From: Streptomyces sp. NBC_01198 | GTDB lineage: Bacteria; Actinomycetota; Actinomycetes; Streptomycetales; Streptomycetaceae | DNA length: 64,000 nt | Assembly (NCBI RefSeq): GCF_036010485.1 | Contig: NZ_CP108568.1 | Coordinates: 62,001 to 126,000 of the forward strand | Direction of reading: 5' to 3' | Shown here: positions 9,526 through 17,907 of the stretch, piece after piece | Layout: the number at the start of each line of letters is the position of its first letter | Numbering within the stretch: position 1 is the stretch's first letter | Translations under genes and position numbers: made by a program | The notes under the pieces: generated by a model | Seen by the model: only the letters and a program-made list of their open reading frames with translations | The model's database searches: none | Told to the model about the DNA's origin: nothing

Positions 9526-10458
9526 GTGCCGGCGATCTGGAGCGGGACCCTGACCTTTGGCCTGGTCGCGATACCCGTGCGTGTCGAGCCGGCCGTCCAC
9601 TCGCACAAGATCGGCTTCCGGCAGATCCACCGGGAAGACCAGGGGCGAGTCCGGAACCGGAAGGTGTGCGAGCTGGAACTGGACACGGAGGACGGACCGC
9701 ACCCGCTGGAACCCGGCGACATCGGCCGTGCCTACGAGGCTGCCGATGGGACGCTGGTGCCGGTCTCCGACCAGGAACTGGACGACCTGCCGCTGCCGAC
9801 CGCGAAGACCGTCGAGATCAGCGGCTTCGCCGACCTGGCCACCATCCCAGGCGAGCAGTTCGGCACCCCGTACTTCCTTGCCCCCGCGAGCCCGGCCGCG
9901 AACAAGCCCTACGTCCTGATGCGCGAAGCCCTCGCCCGCGCCGGCAAGGGCGCCGTCGGCAAAATGGCCTTCCGCGGCTCCGGCGAGACCCTGGCCGTCA
10001 TCCACCCCCAGGGCGACGTCCTGGTCCTGCACCGCCTGCACTGGCCCGACGAACTGCGCGCCGCCGATGACGCCGCGCCCCGCGGCGACGTCGACGTGAC
10101 CGACGACGAGCTCCAGGCCGCCTTGGATTACATCGGAGTCCTCGGCGACATCGACATGGCGCAGATGCACGACGACTACGCCGCCGCGGTCCGCGCGCTG
10201 ATCGACGCCAAGACCGGACACGGCGCCCCGTCCCAGCCGTCCCGACCCGAGCGTGAGGACGCCGGGGTCACCGATCTGATGACCGCCCTGCAGCGCGCCA
10301 CCGAACAGGCCCGGGCCGACCGCGGCGAAGACGCCGACGTCCACCCCATCGGCGGCGAGCGCAAACCGGCCAAGAAGACCGCCGGCAAGCGCACCACGAA
10401 GAAGACGCCGGCCAAGAAGACCGCCACGAAGAAGACCGCACGCAAACGGGCCGGTTGA
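9526..10458 (+). CDS. ku: Ku protein for non-homologous end joining
   Basis: A 310-residue bacterial Ku. The N-terminus WSGTLTFGLVAIPVRV is the family hallmark, followed by the beta-barrel core (residues about 1-200, including CELELD and HRLHWPDELR) that rings DNA ends. The C-terminus after residue 275 is a basic tail of repeated KKTAxK units, typical of extended actinobacterial Ku and thought to aid DNA binding and threading. Start is GTG 9526; GGGAAGGA lies just upstream. No LigD-like ligase or polymerase is present in the window, so its partners must be elsewhere. Streptomyces often carry several Ku genes. Confidence 0.95.
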   Translation: MPAIWSGTLTFGLVAIPVRVEPAVHSHKIGFRQIHREDQGRVRNRKVCELELDTEDGPHPLEPGDIGRAYEAADGTLVPVSDQELDDLPLPTAKTVEISGFADLATIPGEQFGTPYFLAPASPAANKPYVLMREALARAGKGAVGKMAFRGSGETLAVIHPQGDVLVLHRLHWPDELRAADDAAPRGDVDVTDDELQAALDYIGVLGDIDMAQMHDDYAAAVRALIDAKTGHGAPSQPSRPEREDAGVTDLMTALQRATEQARADRGEDADVHPIGGERKPAKKTAGKRTTKKTPAKKTATKKTARKRAG

Positions 10459-10516
10459 TCGCCTCGCATCAGAGCGGCGATAGGTCCTCGATAGACTTGC
10501 GAATGAAACGCGGATG

Positions 10517-10747
10517 CTACCTGCGCCTTCTGGTGGACGTTATTGAGCGCGATCCGATAACCACGGACATTACGACGGCCGCGCAGACGAATTGCTGCCA
10601 GAAGACCCACGAGGCCTGCCAGATGAGAGTCATGACCAGCACGACCGCCAGTGCCAGAACGAACCAGATGGCGAACCTGGCTATACGGTGTAGTTCGATC
10701 GAAACTCTCCTCTCGGACAGTTGGTGCTTCGCGGCGCCAGGGAGCAC
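10517..10747 (-). CDS. Small membrane protein, last of an overlapping set
   Basis: About 76 residues with two hydrophobic segments (FAIWFVLALAVVLVMTLIW and FWQQFVCAAVVMSVVIG) and an Arg-rich end. It is read in the same direction as the three tiny genes at 10771-11305. The start is uncertain: GTG 10747 is the best standard codon, while a CTG overlapping the upstream stop as CTGA would copy the coupling seen upstream. Unknown function. Confidence 0.5.
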   Translation of the reverse strand: MLPGAAKHQLSERRVSIELHRIARFAIWFVLALAVVLVMTLIWQASWVFWQQFVCAAVVMSVVIGSRSITSTRRRR

Positions 10748-10770
10748 GGCCGCATCTGCGCCCCGCGCGG

Positions 10771-11031
10771 TCAGAGTATCGCCACGATTTCCCGCGCAGT
10801 CGACACAACAGAGAGCACCGCCAGGATCAGCGCGAAGGTCCATACGATGTTGTAACCGTCGTACGGCACAGGGGTGGGGCCGGCTCCCCGCCTCAGCCGG
10901 TCACGCGCCGAGGTTCGCATTCCTCCGGCATCGAAGAGGAACGAGCAGCTCACAGCGGCAATGAGGATGCTGATGAGGATGAGGCCGACCGAACCGCCGA
11001 TACCGTCGCCGACTTCCGTGGCGCGGAACAT
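10771..11031 (-). CDS. Small membrane protein, 86 aa, coupled to the upstream gene
   Basis: MFRATEVGDG is followed by a span (SVGLILISILIAAVSCSFLF), a polar loop, and a second span at the C-terminus (IVWTFALILAVLSVVS). The ATG at 11031 overlaps the stop of the upstream gene in a TGATG arrangement, a standard sign of translational coupling, which is why this start was preferred over GTG 11160. No homology recognised. Confidence 0.55.
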   Translation of the reverse strand: MFRATEVGDGIGGSVGLILISILIAAVSCSFLFDAGGMRTSARDRLRRGAGPTPVPYDGYNIVWTFALILAVLSVVSTAREIVAIL

Positions 11032-11186
11032 CAGCGCGGCCCGCCACTGCCGGCGCCGCTTAGGTGCGTCCCTGCGAGGATGCAGCCGCCACAGCCGAGG
11101 GCGAACACGCAGACCGCCGGATCTGACCACCGTGACATACGGCCGCCCACGAAGAAGCACACGAGGTCTGGGTCCGAGTTATTCAT
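11031..11186 (-). CDS. 51-aa protein in an overlapping small-gene set
   Basis: MNNSDPDLVCFFVGGRM leads into a Cys/Gly-rich hydrophobic stretch (AVCVFALGCGGCILAG). The start overlaps the previous stop as ATGA, and its own stop overlaps the next start as TGATG. GAGGAAG sits 4 bases before the ATG inside the previous coding region. Four cysteines in a small protein are notable. Function unknown. Confidence 0.55.
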   Translation of the reverse strand: MNNSDPDLVCFFVGGRMSRWSDPAVCVFALGCGGCILAGTHLSGAGSGGPR

Positions 11187-11305
11187 TGTCTTCCTCTACG
11201 CGTGCGGTCCCAAAGCAGAACGGCAGCCAGCCCTATGACGGCCACGATGAAAATCACGCCCGGATGGTGGCCAGGGAGCGTACGGGCTAGATACAGGTGA
11301 TCCAT
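11183..11305 (-). CDS. 40-aa single-span membrane microprotein
   Basis: MDHLYLARTLPGHHPG precedes one span (VIFIVAVIGLAAVLLW) and a basic tail (DRTRRGRQ), an N-out/C-in pattern. AAGGGAG lies 5 bases before the ATG. Third codon positions are GC-rich in this frame and not in the overlapping longer frame, supporting this one. The stop is shared with the next start (ATGA). Confidence 0.6.
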   Translation of the reverse strand: MDHLYLARTLPGHHPGVIFIVAVIGLAAVLLWDRTRRGRQ

Positions 11306-11507
11306 ATTTCTCCCTTGTGACGGAGAACCGACCGCAGCCGGGACGCCCCAACTGCTGCCGCTGCCATGATGCCGACAACAAGTCCGCGCAGCCGCTTGCG
11401 GTCAACGTTCCCGCAGCTACCCCGTACCGCGGACGTGCGCGGTCAGCGACAGCCGGATCCGCATCAGCATCATCCACCTCGGACGCCTGCCCGGAATCAG
11501 TCAGCAT
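11196..11507 (-). CDS. Possible 103-aa protein upstream of the microprotein set
   Basis: ATG 11507 has an excellent ribosome site (GGGGAGGAGG) and begins MLTDSGQASEVDDADADP, an acidic N-terminus. The last third overlaps the 40-aa membrane ORF in another frame, where codon use favours that other frame. Either this frame is shorter in reality because of an indel near 11310, or it is a leader that loads ribosomes onto the set. No homology recognised. Confidence 0.35.
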   Translation of the reverse strand: MLTDSGQASEVDDADADPAVADRARPRYGVAAGTLTASGCADLLSASWQRQQLGRPGCGRFSVTREKYGSPVSSPYAPWPPSGRDFHRGRHRAGCRSALGPHA

Positions 11508-11686
11508 GTGCCTCCTCCCCAGCGGAGGCCCGTCGCCGTGGCCCGGATCGAAGCGTCTGCTTGCGGCGGCGAATCGTCCCTGACCGCCACCATCATCGCC
11601 GCCTGGCCGAGGGCACGGGGGCACGGGGGCACGGGGGCACGGCTGAGGCTGCGGGGCGAAATCCTCGCCCACCCGGTTGCGGCCTC

Positions 11687-12025
11687 TCACAGGTGGACGT
11701 CCAGGAACTCCCTCAGCGCGGTCGACGACATCGGACCGCTCTCGGACGCCGTCGCCTCGCCCTGGCCGATCAGCACCAAGGTGGGTGCTCCGGTGACGCC
11801 GTACCGCCGTACGGGGCCGGGGCACCTCGCGATGTCGGCCCGCACGACGACCAGCCGGCCCCGGTAAGCGTCGGCGACCTCGCGCACCAGAGGATCCATC
11901 GCCCTGCAGGCTGCCACCGCCTTCGGCCACACCCCGAAGAAATACGCAAGCACCGGAAGACCCGCCCTCGCCAGAACGAACTCGAACTCGGCGTCCTCCT
12001 GCGGTTGATGGACCCTGCTCACCAT
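11687..12025 (-). CDS. Thioredoxin-fold protein lacking the CXXC motif
   Basis: A 112-residue protein. LPVLAYFFGVWPKAVAAC occupies the place of the thioredoxin active-site helix, but the canonical WCGPC is replaced by WPKAV with a single Cys downstream. RLVVVRADIARCPGPVRRYGVTGAPTLVL retains the cis-Pro signature (GAPT) of the fold. It therefore probably does not act as a disulfide reductase. ATG 12025 is supported by GGGAG 6 bases upstream; the open frame extends further but without support. Confidence 0.65.
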   Translation of the reverse strand: MVSRVHQPQEDAEFEFVLARAGLPVLAYFFGVWPKAVAACRAMDPLVREVADAYRGRLVVVRADIARCPGPVRRYGVTGAPTLVLIGQGEATASESGPMSSTALREFLDVHL

Positions 12026-12173
12026 CGACACTCCCTGACGTTCCACTCGATGCGAGGCCCCCACAGCCGGTCGATTTCCCCGGGCCCAACTCGACTGCAG
12101 GTAGCGGTTGTTGCCGGACCCGAGGAGCACCCGACGGCCTCTCTGGGGCATTGAACCGATCGGAGTGCGCCCA

Positions 12174-12216
12174 CGTATCAGAGCACGGACGCGATGTCCC
12201 CACTCGGTCTGATACG
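12174..12216. promoter_or_regulatory. Inverted repeat in the leader of the secreted protein gene
   Basis: CGTATCAG (12174-12181) and CTGATACG (12209-12216) are perfect 8-bp arms separated by 27 bases, ending 30 bases before the GTG start at 12247. It could be an mRNA stem in the 5' leader or a split operator. Confidence 0.35.
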
Positions 12217-12246
12217 CCGCCTTGGTGGCGAGACAGGAGCTCTATC

Positions 12247-13194
12247 GTGTCACCCGACATACACGACGCCAGAACGCTCGAGCCGCGGCGGATGCGTCGC
12301 CGTATTCTGGCCTGCGCGATCGCAGTGATCACCGGCTCCGGAGCGCTGCTGGCCACCGGATCGAACGCCGACGCGGCCACGGCCGGCATCGTCTTCTCCC
12401 CCGACGTGATCAGCGGCGGGCAGTCCTCGACCGCCACGGTCGCCCTCGCCGCCGTCTCCTCCAGCCCGACGGTGCTGAGCCTGGAGAACTTCGCCCCAGG
12501 CATCCTGCATATTCCCGCCACCGTCACCGTCCCGGCCGGATCGCTCAACACCACGTTCCCGCTCACCGCGGGCCCGCTCACCAGCGGCGCGGGCGAGATG
12601 TGCGTGGAAGCCGAACCCGGCGACCTGGTCGGCTGCCTCTTCGTCAACGTTGTCGGCGGCCCCACCCTCAACGAGGTCACCTTCGCGAATTCCCCGGTTC
12701 CGGGCGCGGACACCGACACCGGACAGGTGTCCTTCACCGACCCCACCCCCGGTGCAACCGTCACGCTGAGCAGTTCCAACCCCTCCGCCGCCGCTGTGCC
12801 CGCCACCGTCACCCTCCCCGACGGCGCGCGCACGGCGACGTTCACCGCGACCACCGGCACGGTCACCACGGCGACGAGCGTGACCGTCACCGCGACCTCC
12901 GGTGCCGTGAGCCAGCACATCACCCTGATCGTCACCCCACGGCCAGGAGCGGCGGGCTCCGACGTCGTGCACATCACCAAGGCCCGGTGGAACAAGGGCA
13001 TCGAGACCATCGAAGCCGCCAGCACCAACTCCCGAGCGACCCTCTACCTCGGCGATGACCCCACCAGCCAGTCCACACTGACCAACCAAGGAAACGGCAC
13101 CTTCAAGACCCAATTCGCCCAGGTCAACAGGCCCACCCAGATCGCCGTCTTCAGCAGCTTCGGCGGCAACGCCACCGCCACCGTCACCCAGTAG
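12247..13194 (+). CDS. Secreted protein with Ig-like beta-sandwich repeats
   Basis: A 315-residue exported protein. The N-terminus has a basic region (RRMRRRI), a hydrophobic core (LACAIAVITGSGALLA) and a likely signal-peptidase site after ADA near residue 43. The mature part is Thr/Val/Ser-rich with two to three tandem beta-rich units (TATVALAAVSSSPTVLSL, then TLSSSNPSAAAVPATVTLPDG), typical of bacterial Ig-like extracellular modules, and ends with a third unit containing KARWNKG. GTG 12247 was chosen because AGGAG lies 7 bases upstream; the earlier frame start at 12151 has none. Surface or extracellular role inferred. Confidence 0.75.
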   Translation: MSPDIHDARTLEPRRMRRRILACAIAVITGSGALLATGSNADAATAGIVFSPDVISGGQSSTATVALAAVSSSPTVLSLENFAPGILHIPATVTVPAGSLNTTFPLTAGPLTSGAGEMCVEAEPGDLVGCLFVNVVGGPTLNEVTFANSPVPGADTDTGQVSFTDPTPGATVTLSSSNPSAAAVPATVTLPDGARTATFTATTGTVTTATSVTVTATSGAVSQHITLIVTPRPGAAGSDVVHITKARWNKGIETIEAASTNSRATLYLGDDPTSQSTLTNQGNGTFKTQFAQVNRPTQIAVFSSFGGNATATVTQ

Positions 13195-13359
13195 GGCGAC
13201 CCGAGCCGGATCAGCGGCGGGGTAGGCACAGCACGCGGGGTGCCGGTTGCAAGGAGACCAGGGTGCTCCCGCTGGCCACGGCGAGGATCAGCTTCGTGCG
13301 CGCCGACCAGCGGGGCATCCGCTCCTTCCGCAGGAAGACGCAGTACACGGGGCCTCTCC

Positions 13360-13391
13360 GGGCCTCTGCGCATCCATCTGCGCAGAGGCCC
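13360..13391. terminator. Bidirectional terminator hairpin
   Basis: GGGCCTCTGCGC (13360-13371) pairs perfectly with GCGCAGAGGCCC (13380-13391) around an 8-base loop. It lies between two convergent genes (stops at 13194 and 13518), the expected place for a shared terminator. The rest of 13195-13517 shows no gene. Confidence 0.7.
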
Positions 13392-13517
13392 TTGGTGTCT
13401 CAAGAGCAGGCCGAGCCGGTGCTGATCCCTCCCAGAACCGCTCTGCGGATCGCCGCCCAGCCGTCGACCCGCCACCGGTTGCCGGCCCGCGGGGGGTGCG
13501 GGCCGGCCGGTGGGATG

Positions 13518-16500
13518 TCAGCGGAGGCCGAAGGCCCGGGTGATCGTCTGGGTGACGCGGTCGCCCGAGGCGTCCCGGGCTGCCACCCGGAGGGTGGCGA
13601 AGGCGGCCGACTTCGGTGCGTGCAGCGAGGTCCGCCAGGCGTCACCGTGGCGGTCCAGGGCGACGTGCTGCCAGGTTGCCCCGTCGTCGTAGGAGATGTC
13701 GACGGACGGTTTGGTGACCGCCGCTGTCACTCCCGGCAGTTGGGAAGGGGTGATGGTGAGCGCGGCGTGCCGGTCCGCGCGGCCCGCGGTGTCGGTGGCC
13801 ACACCGTAGTCGAGCTGGATCAGCGGCAGGGCCGCCGAGGAGTCGGCGCCGGTAGCGGCTGAGGTGAAGTCCCATTCGGTCAGGGTGTGGGTCGAGTACG
13901 GGTCGGTCCACGCCGCGCGGTCGTTGTCGACCACCAGCCGGTACGGCAGGCTGTCCGCCGCGAGCCCGGGGACCTGGAGCCACTCGGCGTTGCCCCAGTC
14001 GAGCTGGGTGTCGCCCTGGTAGAGCGACACCCAGTCCTTGACGTCGAAGTTGCCGCCGGCGTCGCCGACGTGCCCGGAGCCGGAGTCCCCCCAGCCGGGC
14101 GCGGTGATGTACATCGTGTCCAGGTACCGCACCGGCTGGTAGCCGGCCGGGCCCATGCGGGGCCGCTGGATCGGCCCGAACCAGCTGACCTTCGCGGGCT
14201 TGCCCGCCGTGTAGTGGAGGGTGTCGATGGAGTGCTGCCCGGTCTCACCGGCGATGAAGGCGTTGTCCACCCAGTCGACGCCGGAGGTGACCCAGTCGGT
14301 CCGCTCGCCCTGGGCGGGGGCGGTCAGCTGGTTGCCGTCCACCCATCCGTGCCATACGTCGTTGCGGTACTCCATCGCCTTGCCCTGCCGGTAGTTCCGG
14401 AAGGAGACGTCCACCCTGGCCAGGCTGCCGGGGGTCTCGCGCCAGGTCGGGTCGGCCGGGACGTCGCCGGTCCAGTGGCGGACCACGTCGTAGAGGTAGT
14501 CGGTGGTGGGGTGCGAGGCGACACTCAGCGTGCGGTCACCGCGTCCGATAGCGGCGATCAGTTCCGCGCCCTGGTCGGCGTTGAGGGTGGCCACCGTGAC
14601 GGGCGCCGCGCTCTGCGGACTCCACGGGTTCTCCTCCCAGGGGTCCATCCGGCCGACCCCGTTGTTGACCACGACGAGCAGTTCGGCGCCGGCCGCGGCC
14701 GCGGCCTCCGCCTGGGGCCCGATGTCCGAGACGTTGTCGGCACGCACCACCACGGCCTTGCCGCGTACGTCGTGGCGGGCCGCCAAATCCGCACCGTCCC
14801 CTGCGTAGACGGCAGTCAGCTTCCTGTTGCCGGTGGGCAGCGGCACCGCCGCGCGCTTGACCAGGGGATCGGCGTACCCGTGCGACCCGCTGGCCAGGGT
14901 GAGTGCCGGCTCCTCCATCCGGAACCGCGCGCCGAACTCGAAAGTGCCCTCGGTGACCTTCTTGCCCGTGGGCAGCGCCCAGATGCTGTCGTACGACTCG
15001 TTGGGAAGCATGGTCGTCTCGACGAGGCTGTCCGGGTAGGACCGCAGCACCTCAAGGCGGGGGGCGACGGCGGTGGTCTGCCCGGGTACCCGGGCCGCGA
15101 TCTGACGGGCCTTTCGGGCGTCGAGTGTGACGGTGCGGTCCTGGTCGAGGGAGACGTCGTTGAAGCTGAGCAGAGCCATGCCCAGCGAGTGGGGCCCGTT
15201 CGCGCCCTGGACGTTGGAGATGAGCCAGCCGCTGTAGCTGCCGACGGGCATGCGTGCCGCACCCGTACCCGACGCGTCCAGGTCCAGCGAGGTCCACTGG
15301 TTCGCCGCGGCCAGCACGACCGTGCCCGAAAGCGGCTTGCCCGAGCGGTCCTTCGCCGTGATGGTCAGGTTCTGCCGCCGTCCCTCCTGGGAACCGCCGA
15401 TCAGCGTACGGGCACGGACCGTGCCGCCGGAGTCGGTACCGACGACCATGCCGCTGACCGGCTGGTCGGCCGCCAGGAGGTCCAGGTGCGTGGTCAGCTC
15501 GACCGAGGCCGTGCTGTGCGCCGGGATGCTGACATGGCTGGCGGAGAGGCTGAACAGCCCGGCCGGTGCGGCTGCCGCGTCGACCGCCAGGTCCAGATCG
15601 GCCGGCGCGTCCCCGGTGTTGGTGTACGTCACCTTGCGGACGTCCGTGCCGCCCGGGGTGGCAGGCCAGGTGTGGAAGCCGGCGAAGGCGCTCGCGGTGG
15701 CGAAGAGGGTGGTGTGCACCGCTGCCAGGGCGTCCACCCGGCCGGCGCCCGCCTCGTACGGGGTGTAGGCCGGAGTGGCCTGGGCACTGCTGACCAGGGC
15801 CTCCTTCAGCTGCGGGCCGGTCCAGTCGGGGTGGGCCGCGGCGAGGAGTGCGGCCGTACCGGCGACGTGCGGTGTCGCCATCGAGGTGCCGCTCATCGTG
15901 GTGTAGTAACCCGAGCCGCGGGTGTAGGACGAGCGTGCCGCGACGATGTCGACTCCCGGGGCGGTGATCTCGGGCTTCAGCCCGTCGTCACCCAGCCGCG
16001 GTCCCTGGCTGGAGAAGTCGGCGAGCTGGTCCGAGGAGTCGACCGCGCCGACGGTCAGGGCGGCGTCCGCCGCACCGGGACTGCCGATCGAGTGCGGGCC
16101 GCCGTTGCCGGCCGCGATGACGAACAGCGCGCCGGTGTCGCGGCTGAGCTGGTCGACCGCCTGGCTCATCGGGTCGTCGGCGTCGCCTCCGCCGCCCAGG
16201 CTCATGCTGATGACCTTGGCCCGCTCGTCCTGCGCGGCCCACTGCATGCCCGCGATGATCCAGGACTCCTGCCCGCTGCCGTCGGAGTCGAGCACCTTCC
16301 CGACCTCCAGCTGGGCGCTCGGGGCGACCCCGCGCTCCTTGCCGTCGGAGGCGCTGCCGGTGCCGGCGATCGTCGAGGCGACGTGCGTTCCGTGGCCGTT
16401 CCAGTCGGTGGTGTCCGGCTCGCTGGGGACGAAGCTGCTGGTATCCCCCACCTGGCCTACAAGGTCGGGGTGCTCGGCGTCGATTCCGGTGTCCAGCACA

Positions 16501-17219
16501 GCGACCTTCACTCCGGCGCCGGTGTCACCCTGCGCCCAGACCTGCGGTGCGCCGATCTGCGCGGTGGAGTCGGCGAGGTCCGCCGTCACCCGGCCGTCGA
16601 GCCAGACCTTGGCGACGCCGCCTGCCAGTGCCGGGTGCGCCGACCGGGCGGTGGAGGCCGCGGCACCTCCGGTGAGCGCGGACCAGAACGCCGGGGCCTG
16701 TGCGCGGTTCTGCGCGAGCGCCGCGCCCTGGACGCTGTCCAGCCGGCGTACGACCGAGGAACCGGCCACCTTCGGCTGTGTCCTGGCACGTCCGGCGGCA
16801 TTGGTGTAGCGGACGATGAGCGGCAACTGCGCGGAGTGCGCGTCGTCGTAGCCGTCCGCGATCAGCCGGGTGACGTTGAACAGCTGCTTGTCCAGCGTGC
16901 CGGCGGCGACGTACGGCAGGGCGGCGTCGGGGTAGACGTAGGTCGCGCCGTCGACGACGGCGCGGTGGTATCCGGTGGAGGCACCCTTCGGGCTCTCGAA
17001 GGAGTTGACGGGGCTGCCGTCGGCGGCGGTGCCCATCGTGACCTTGTCGCCGGTGATCAGCGTGACGGTGTGCGAGGCGCCACCCGGCAGTTGGGGCGCG
17101 GCGGCGGCCGCCGCCGGAGCCGCGGGCACCGCGGCGGTTGCCGGCAGGAGGCCGACGGCCAGGGCGGCGACCGCGGCGAGCACGATGGGCCCAGGTCGGG
17201 GTACGGGAACGATTGCCAA
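13518..17219 (-). CDS. Secreted S8 subtilisin-type serine protease, 1233 aa
   Basis: A large exported protease. A signal-like hydrophobic region (IVLAAVAALAVGLLPATAA) is followed by a propeptide to about residue 220. The S8 domain has the complete triad: Asp243 in VAVLDTGID, His276 in NGHGTHVA and Ser446 in SGTSMATPH, with oxyanion Asn372 in AAGNGG. A PA-like insert (KAVVVRADN...AGAELLVVVNNG) and long beta-rich C-terminal modules follow. I prefer TTG 17219, with GGGGAG 5 bases upstream; ATG 17264 would add 15 residues without a ribosome site. The gene stands alone between convergent and divergent neighbours. Substrate unknown. Confidence 0.92.
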   Translation of the reverse strand: MAIVPVPRPGPIVLAAVAALAVGLLPATAAVPAAPAAAAAAPQLPGGASHTVTLITGDKVTMGTAADGSPVNSFESPKGASTGYHRAVVDGATYVYPDAALPYVAAGTLDKQLFNVTRLIADGYDDAHSAQLPLIVRYTNAAGRARTQPKVAGSSVVRRLDSVQGAALAQNRAQAPAFWSALTGGAAASTARSAHPALAGGVAKVWLDGRVTADLADSTAQIGAPQVWAQGDTGAGVKVAVLDTGIDAEHPDLVGQVGDTSSFVPSEPDTTDWNGHGTHVASTIAGTGSASDGKERGVAPSAQLEVGKVLDSDGSGQESWIIAGMQWAAQDERAKVISMSLGGGGDADDPMSQAVDQLSRDTGALFVIAAGNGGPHSIGSPGAADAALTVGAVDSSDQLADFSSQGPRLGDDGLKPEITAPGVDIVAARSSYTRGSGYYTTMSGTSMATPHVAGTAALLAAAHPDWTGPQLKEALVSSAQATPAYTPYEAGAGRVDALAAVHTTLFATASAFAGFHTWPATPGGTDVRKVTYTNTGDAPADLDLAVDAAAAPAGLFSLSASHVSIPAHSTASVELTTHLDLLAADQPVSGMVVGTDSGGTVRARTLIGGSQEGRRQNLTITAKDRSGKPLSGTVVLAAANQWTSLDLDASGTGAARMPVGSYSGWLISNVQGANGPHSLGMALLSFNDVSLDQDRTVTLDARKARQIAARVPGQTTAVAPRLEVLRSYPDSLVETTMLPNESYDSIWALPTGKKVTEGTFEFGARFRMEEPALTLASGSHGYADPLVKRAAVPLPTGNRKLTAVYAGDGADLAARHDVRGKAVVVRADNVSDIGPQAEAAAAAGAELLVVVNNGVGRMDPWEENPWSPQSAAPVTVATLNADQGAELIAAIGRGDRTLSVASHPTTDYLYDVVRHWTGDVPADPTWRETPGSLARVDVSFRNYRQGKAMEYRNDVWHGWVDGNQLTAPAQGERTDWVTSGVDWVDNAFIAGETGQHSIDTLHYTAGKPAKVSWFGPIQRPRMGPAGYQPVRYLDTMYITAPGWGDSGSGHVGDAGGNFDVKDWVSLYQGDTQLDWGNAEWLQVPGLAADSLPYRLVVDNDRAAWTDPYSTHTLTEWDFTSAATGADSSAALPLIQLDYGVATDTAGRADRHAALTITPSQLPGVTAAVTKPSVDISYDDGATWQHVALDRHGDAWRTSLHAPKSAAFATLRVAARDASGDRVTQTITRAFGLR

Positions 17220-17412
17220 GGAGACTCCCCATGCAGTGGAAGAGCGGAAGACCTTCCGGATCATGGGGTCGCCCAGAGTGCCGAACAATAGGTTCGGGCT
17301 GGCACCGTCGTGCCATGACCGTGATGTGCCACGGCACAGTTGCCCCGCGCCGGGACGGACCGTCACGAATCCCTGTTGCCGCGTCCACCGGGTGATCCGC
17401 CATACTCCAGGG

Positions 17413-17730
17413 GTGACTGCACCGGTCGGCCCCGTGATCCTCTTCGACGACGAGTCTCACATGTACGTCCTCAGAGATCAGGCGTTCGCCGAGGCATGGT
17501 GGGAGATGCCCGACGAGTACACCCGTGGATTCGACGCGCTGGCCAGACCACTACGCATGACCGGCGGACCCCACGAAGCCCGCCTCGGACTGACCGGTGA
17601 GGAGCCGGACGAGGCAGAACTCCGCCGCCTGGTTGCCGGCCACTATCAGCGCTATCTCCGCGGGCAGGTCCCACCCGAAGGAACTGCCCTTCCGGAGTTC
17701 CTGGCAGCCCTGCCGCGCGAAGGCATGTGA
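17413..17730 (+). CDS. Hypothetical protein, 105 aa
   Basis: A short acidic protein (GPVILFDDESHMYVLRDQAF, AWWEMPDEYTRGFDALARP) with a central acidic/aromatic region and an amphipathic C-terminal helix. No signal or membrane segment. GTG 17413 is the first in-frame start after the divergent protease promoter region; its ribosome site is weak. Family not recognised. Confidence 0.5.
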   Translation: MTAPVGPVILFDDESHMYVLRDQAFAEAWWEMPDEYTRGFDALARPLRMTGGPHEARLGLTGEEPDEAELRRLVAGHYQRYLRGQVPPEGTALPEFLAALPREGM

Positions 17731-17731
17731 A

Positions 17732-17872
17732 GTGAGCGGCAGCGCCCGCCCCATCTGGTCGGCGGTCGAGCGCGACGCCGGCGCCGCCGACCTCGGCCGG
17801 ATCACCCAGGTCGTGCGACGCAAGCCCAGGATGCCGCAGTGCCGCCCCGCAGTGAGCGACGCTGCCTCATGA
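17732..17872 (+). CDS. Possible 46-aa ORF coupled to the upstream gene
   Basis: GTG 17732 begins one base after the TGA of the previous gene. The product reads VSGSARPIWSAVERDAGA and ends after VSDAAS. It may be a truncated remnant of a longer second gene of the operon. Unrecognised. Confidence 0.3.
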   Translation: MSGSARPIWSAVERDAGAADLGRITQVVRRKPRMPQCRPAVSDAAS

Positions 17873-17907
17873 GCACCGGTACGACCTTCTGACGGATGCT
17901 GCGCGGG

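Noticed and set aside
11611..11640. Short tandem repeat of gggggcac
   Set aside because: Only about three copies; too short for a CRISPR or functional array, and probably slippage
11196..13028. A 610-residue minus-strand open frame
   Set aside because: It spans the secreted-protein gene on the other strand and loses codon bias; only its last part overlaps plausible small genes
13887..17291. A 1134-residue plus-strand open frame
   Set aside because: It lies wholly antisense to the subtilisin gene, whose catalytic triad and signal peptide are clear; the frame is open only because of high GC content
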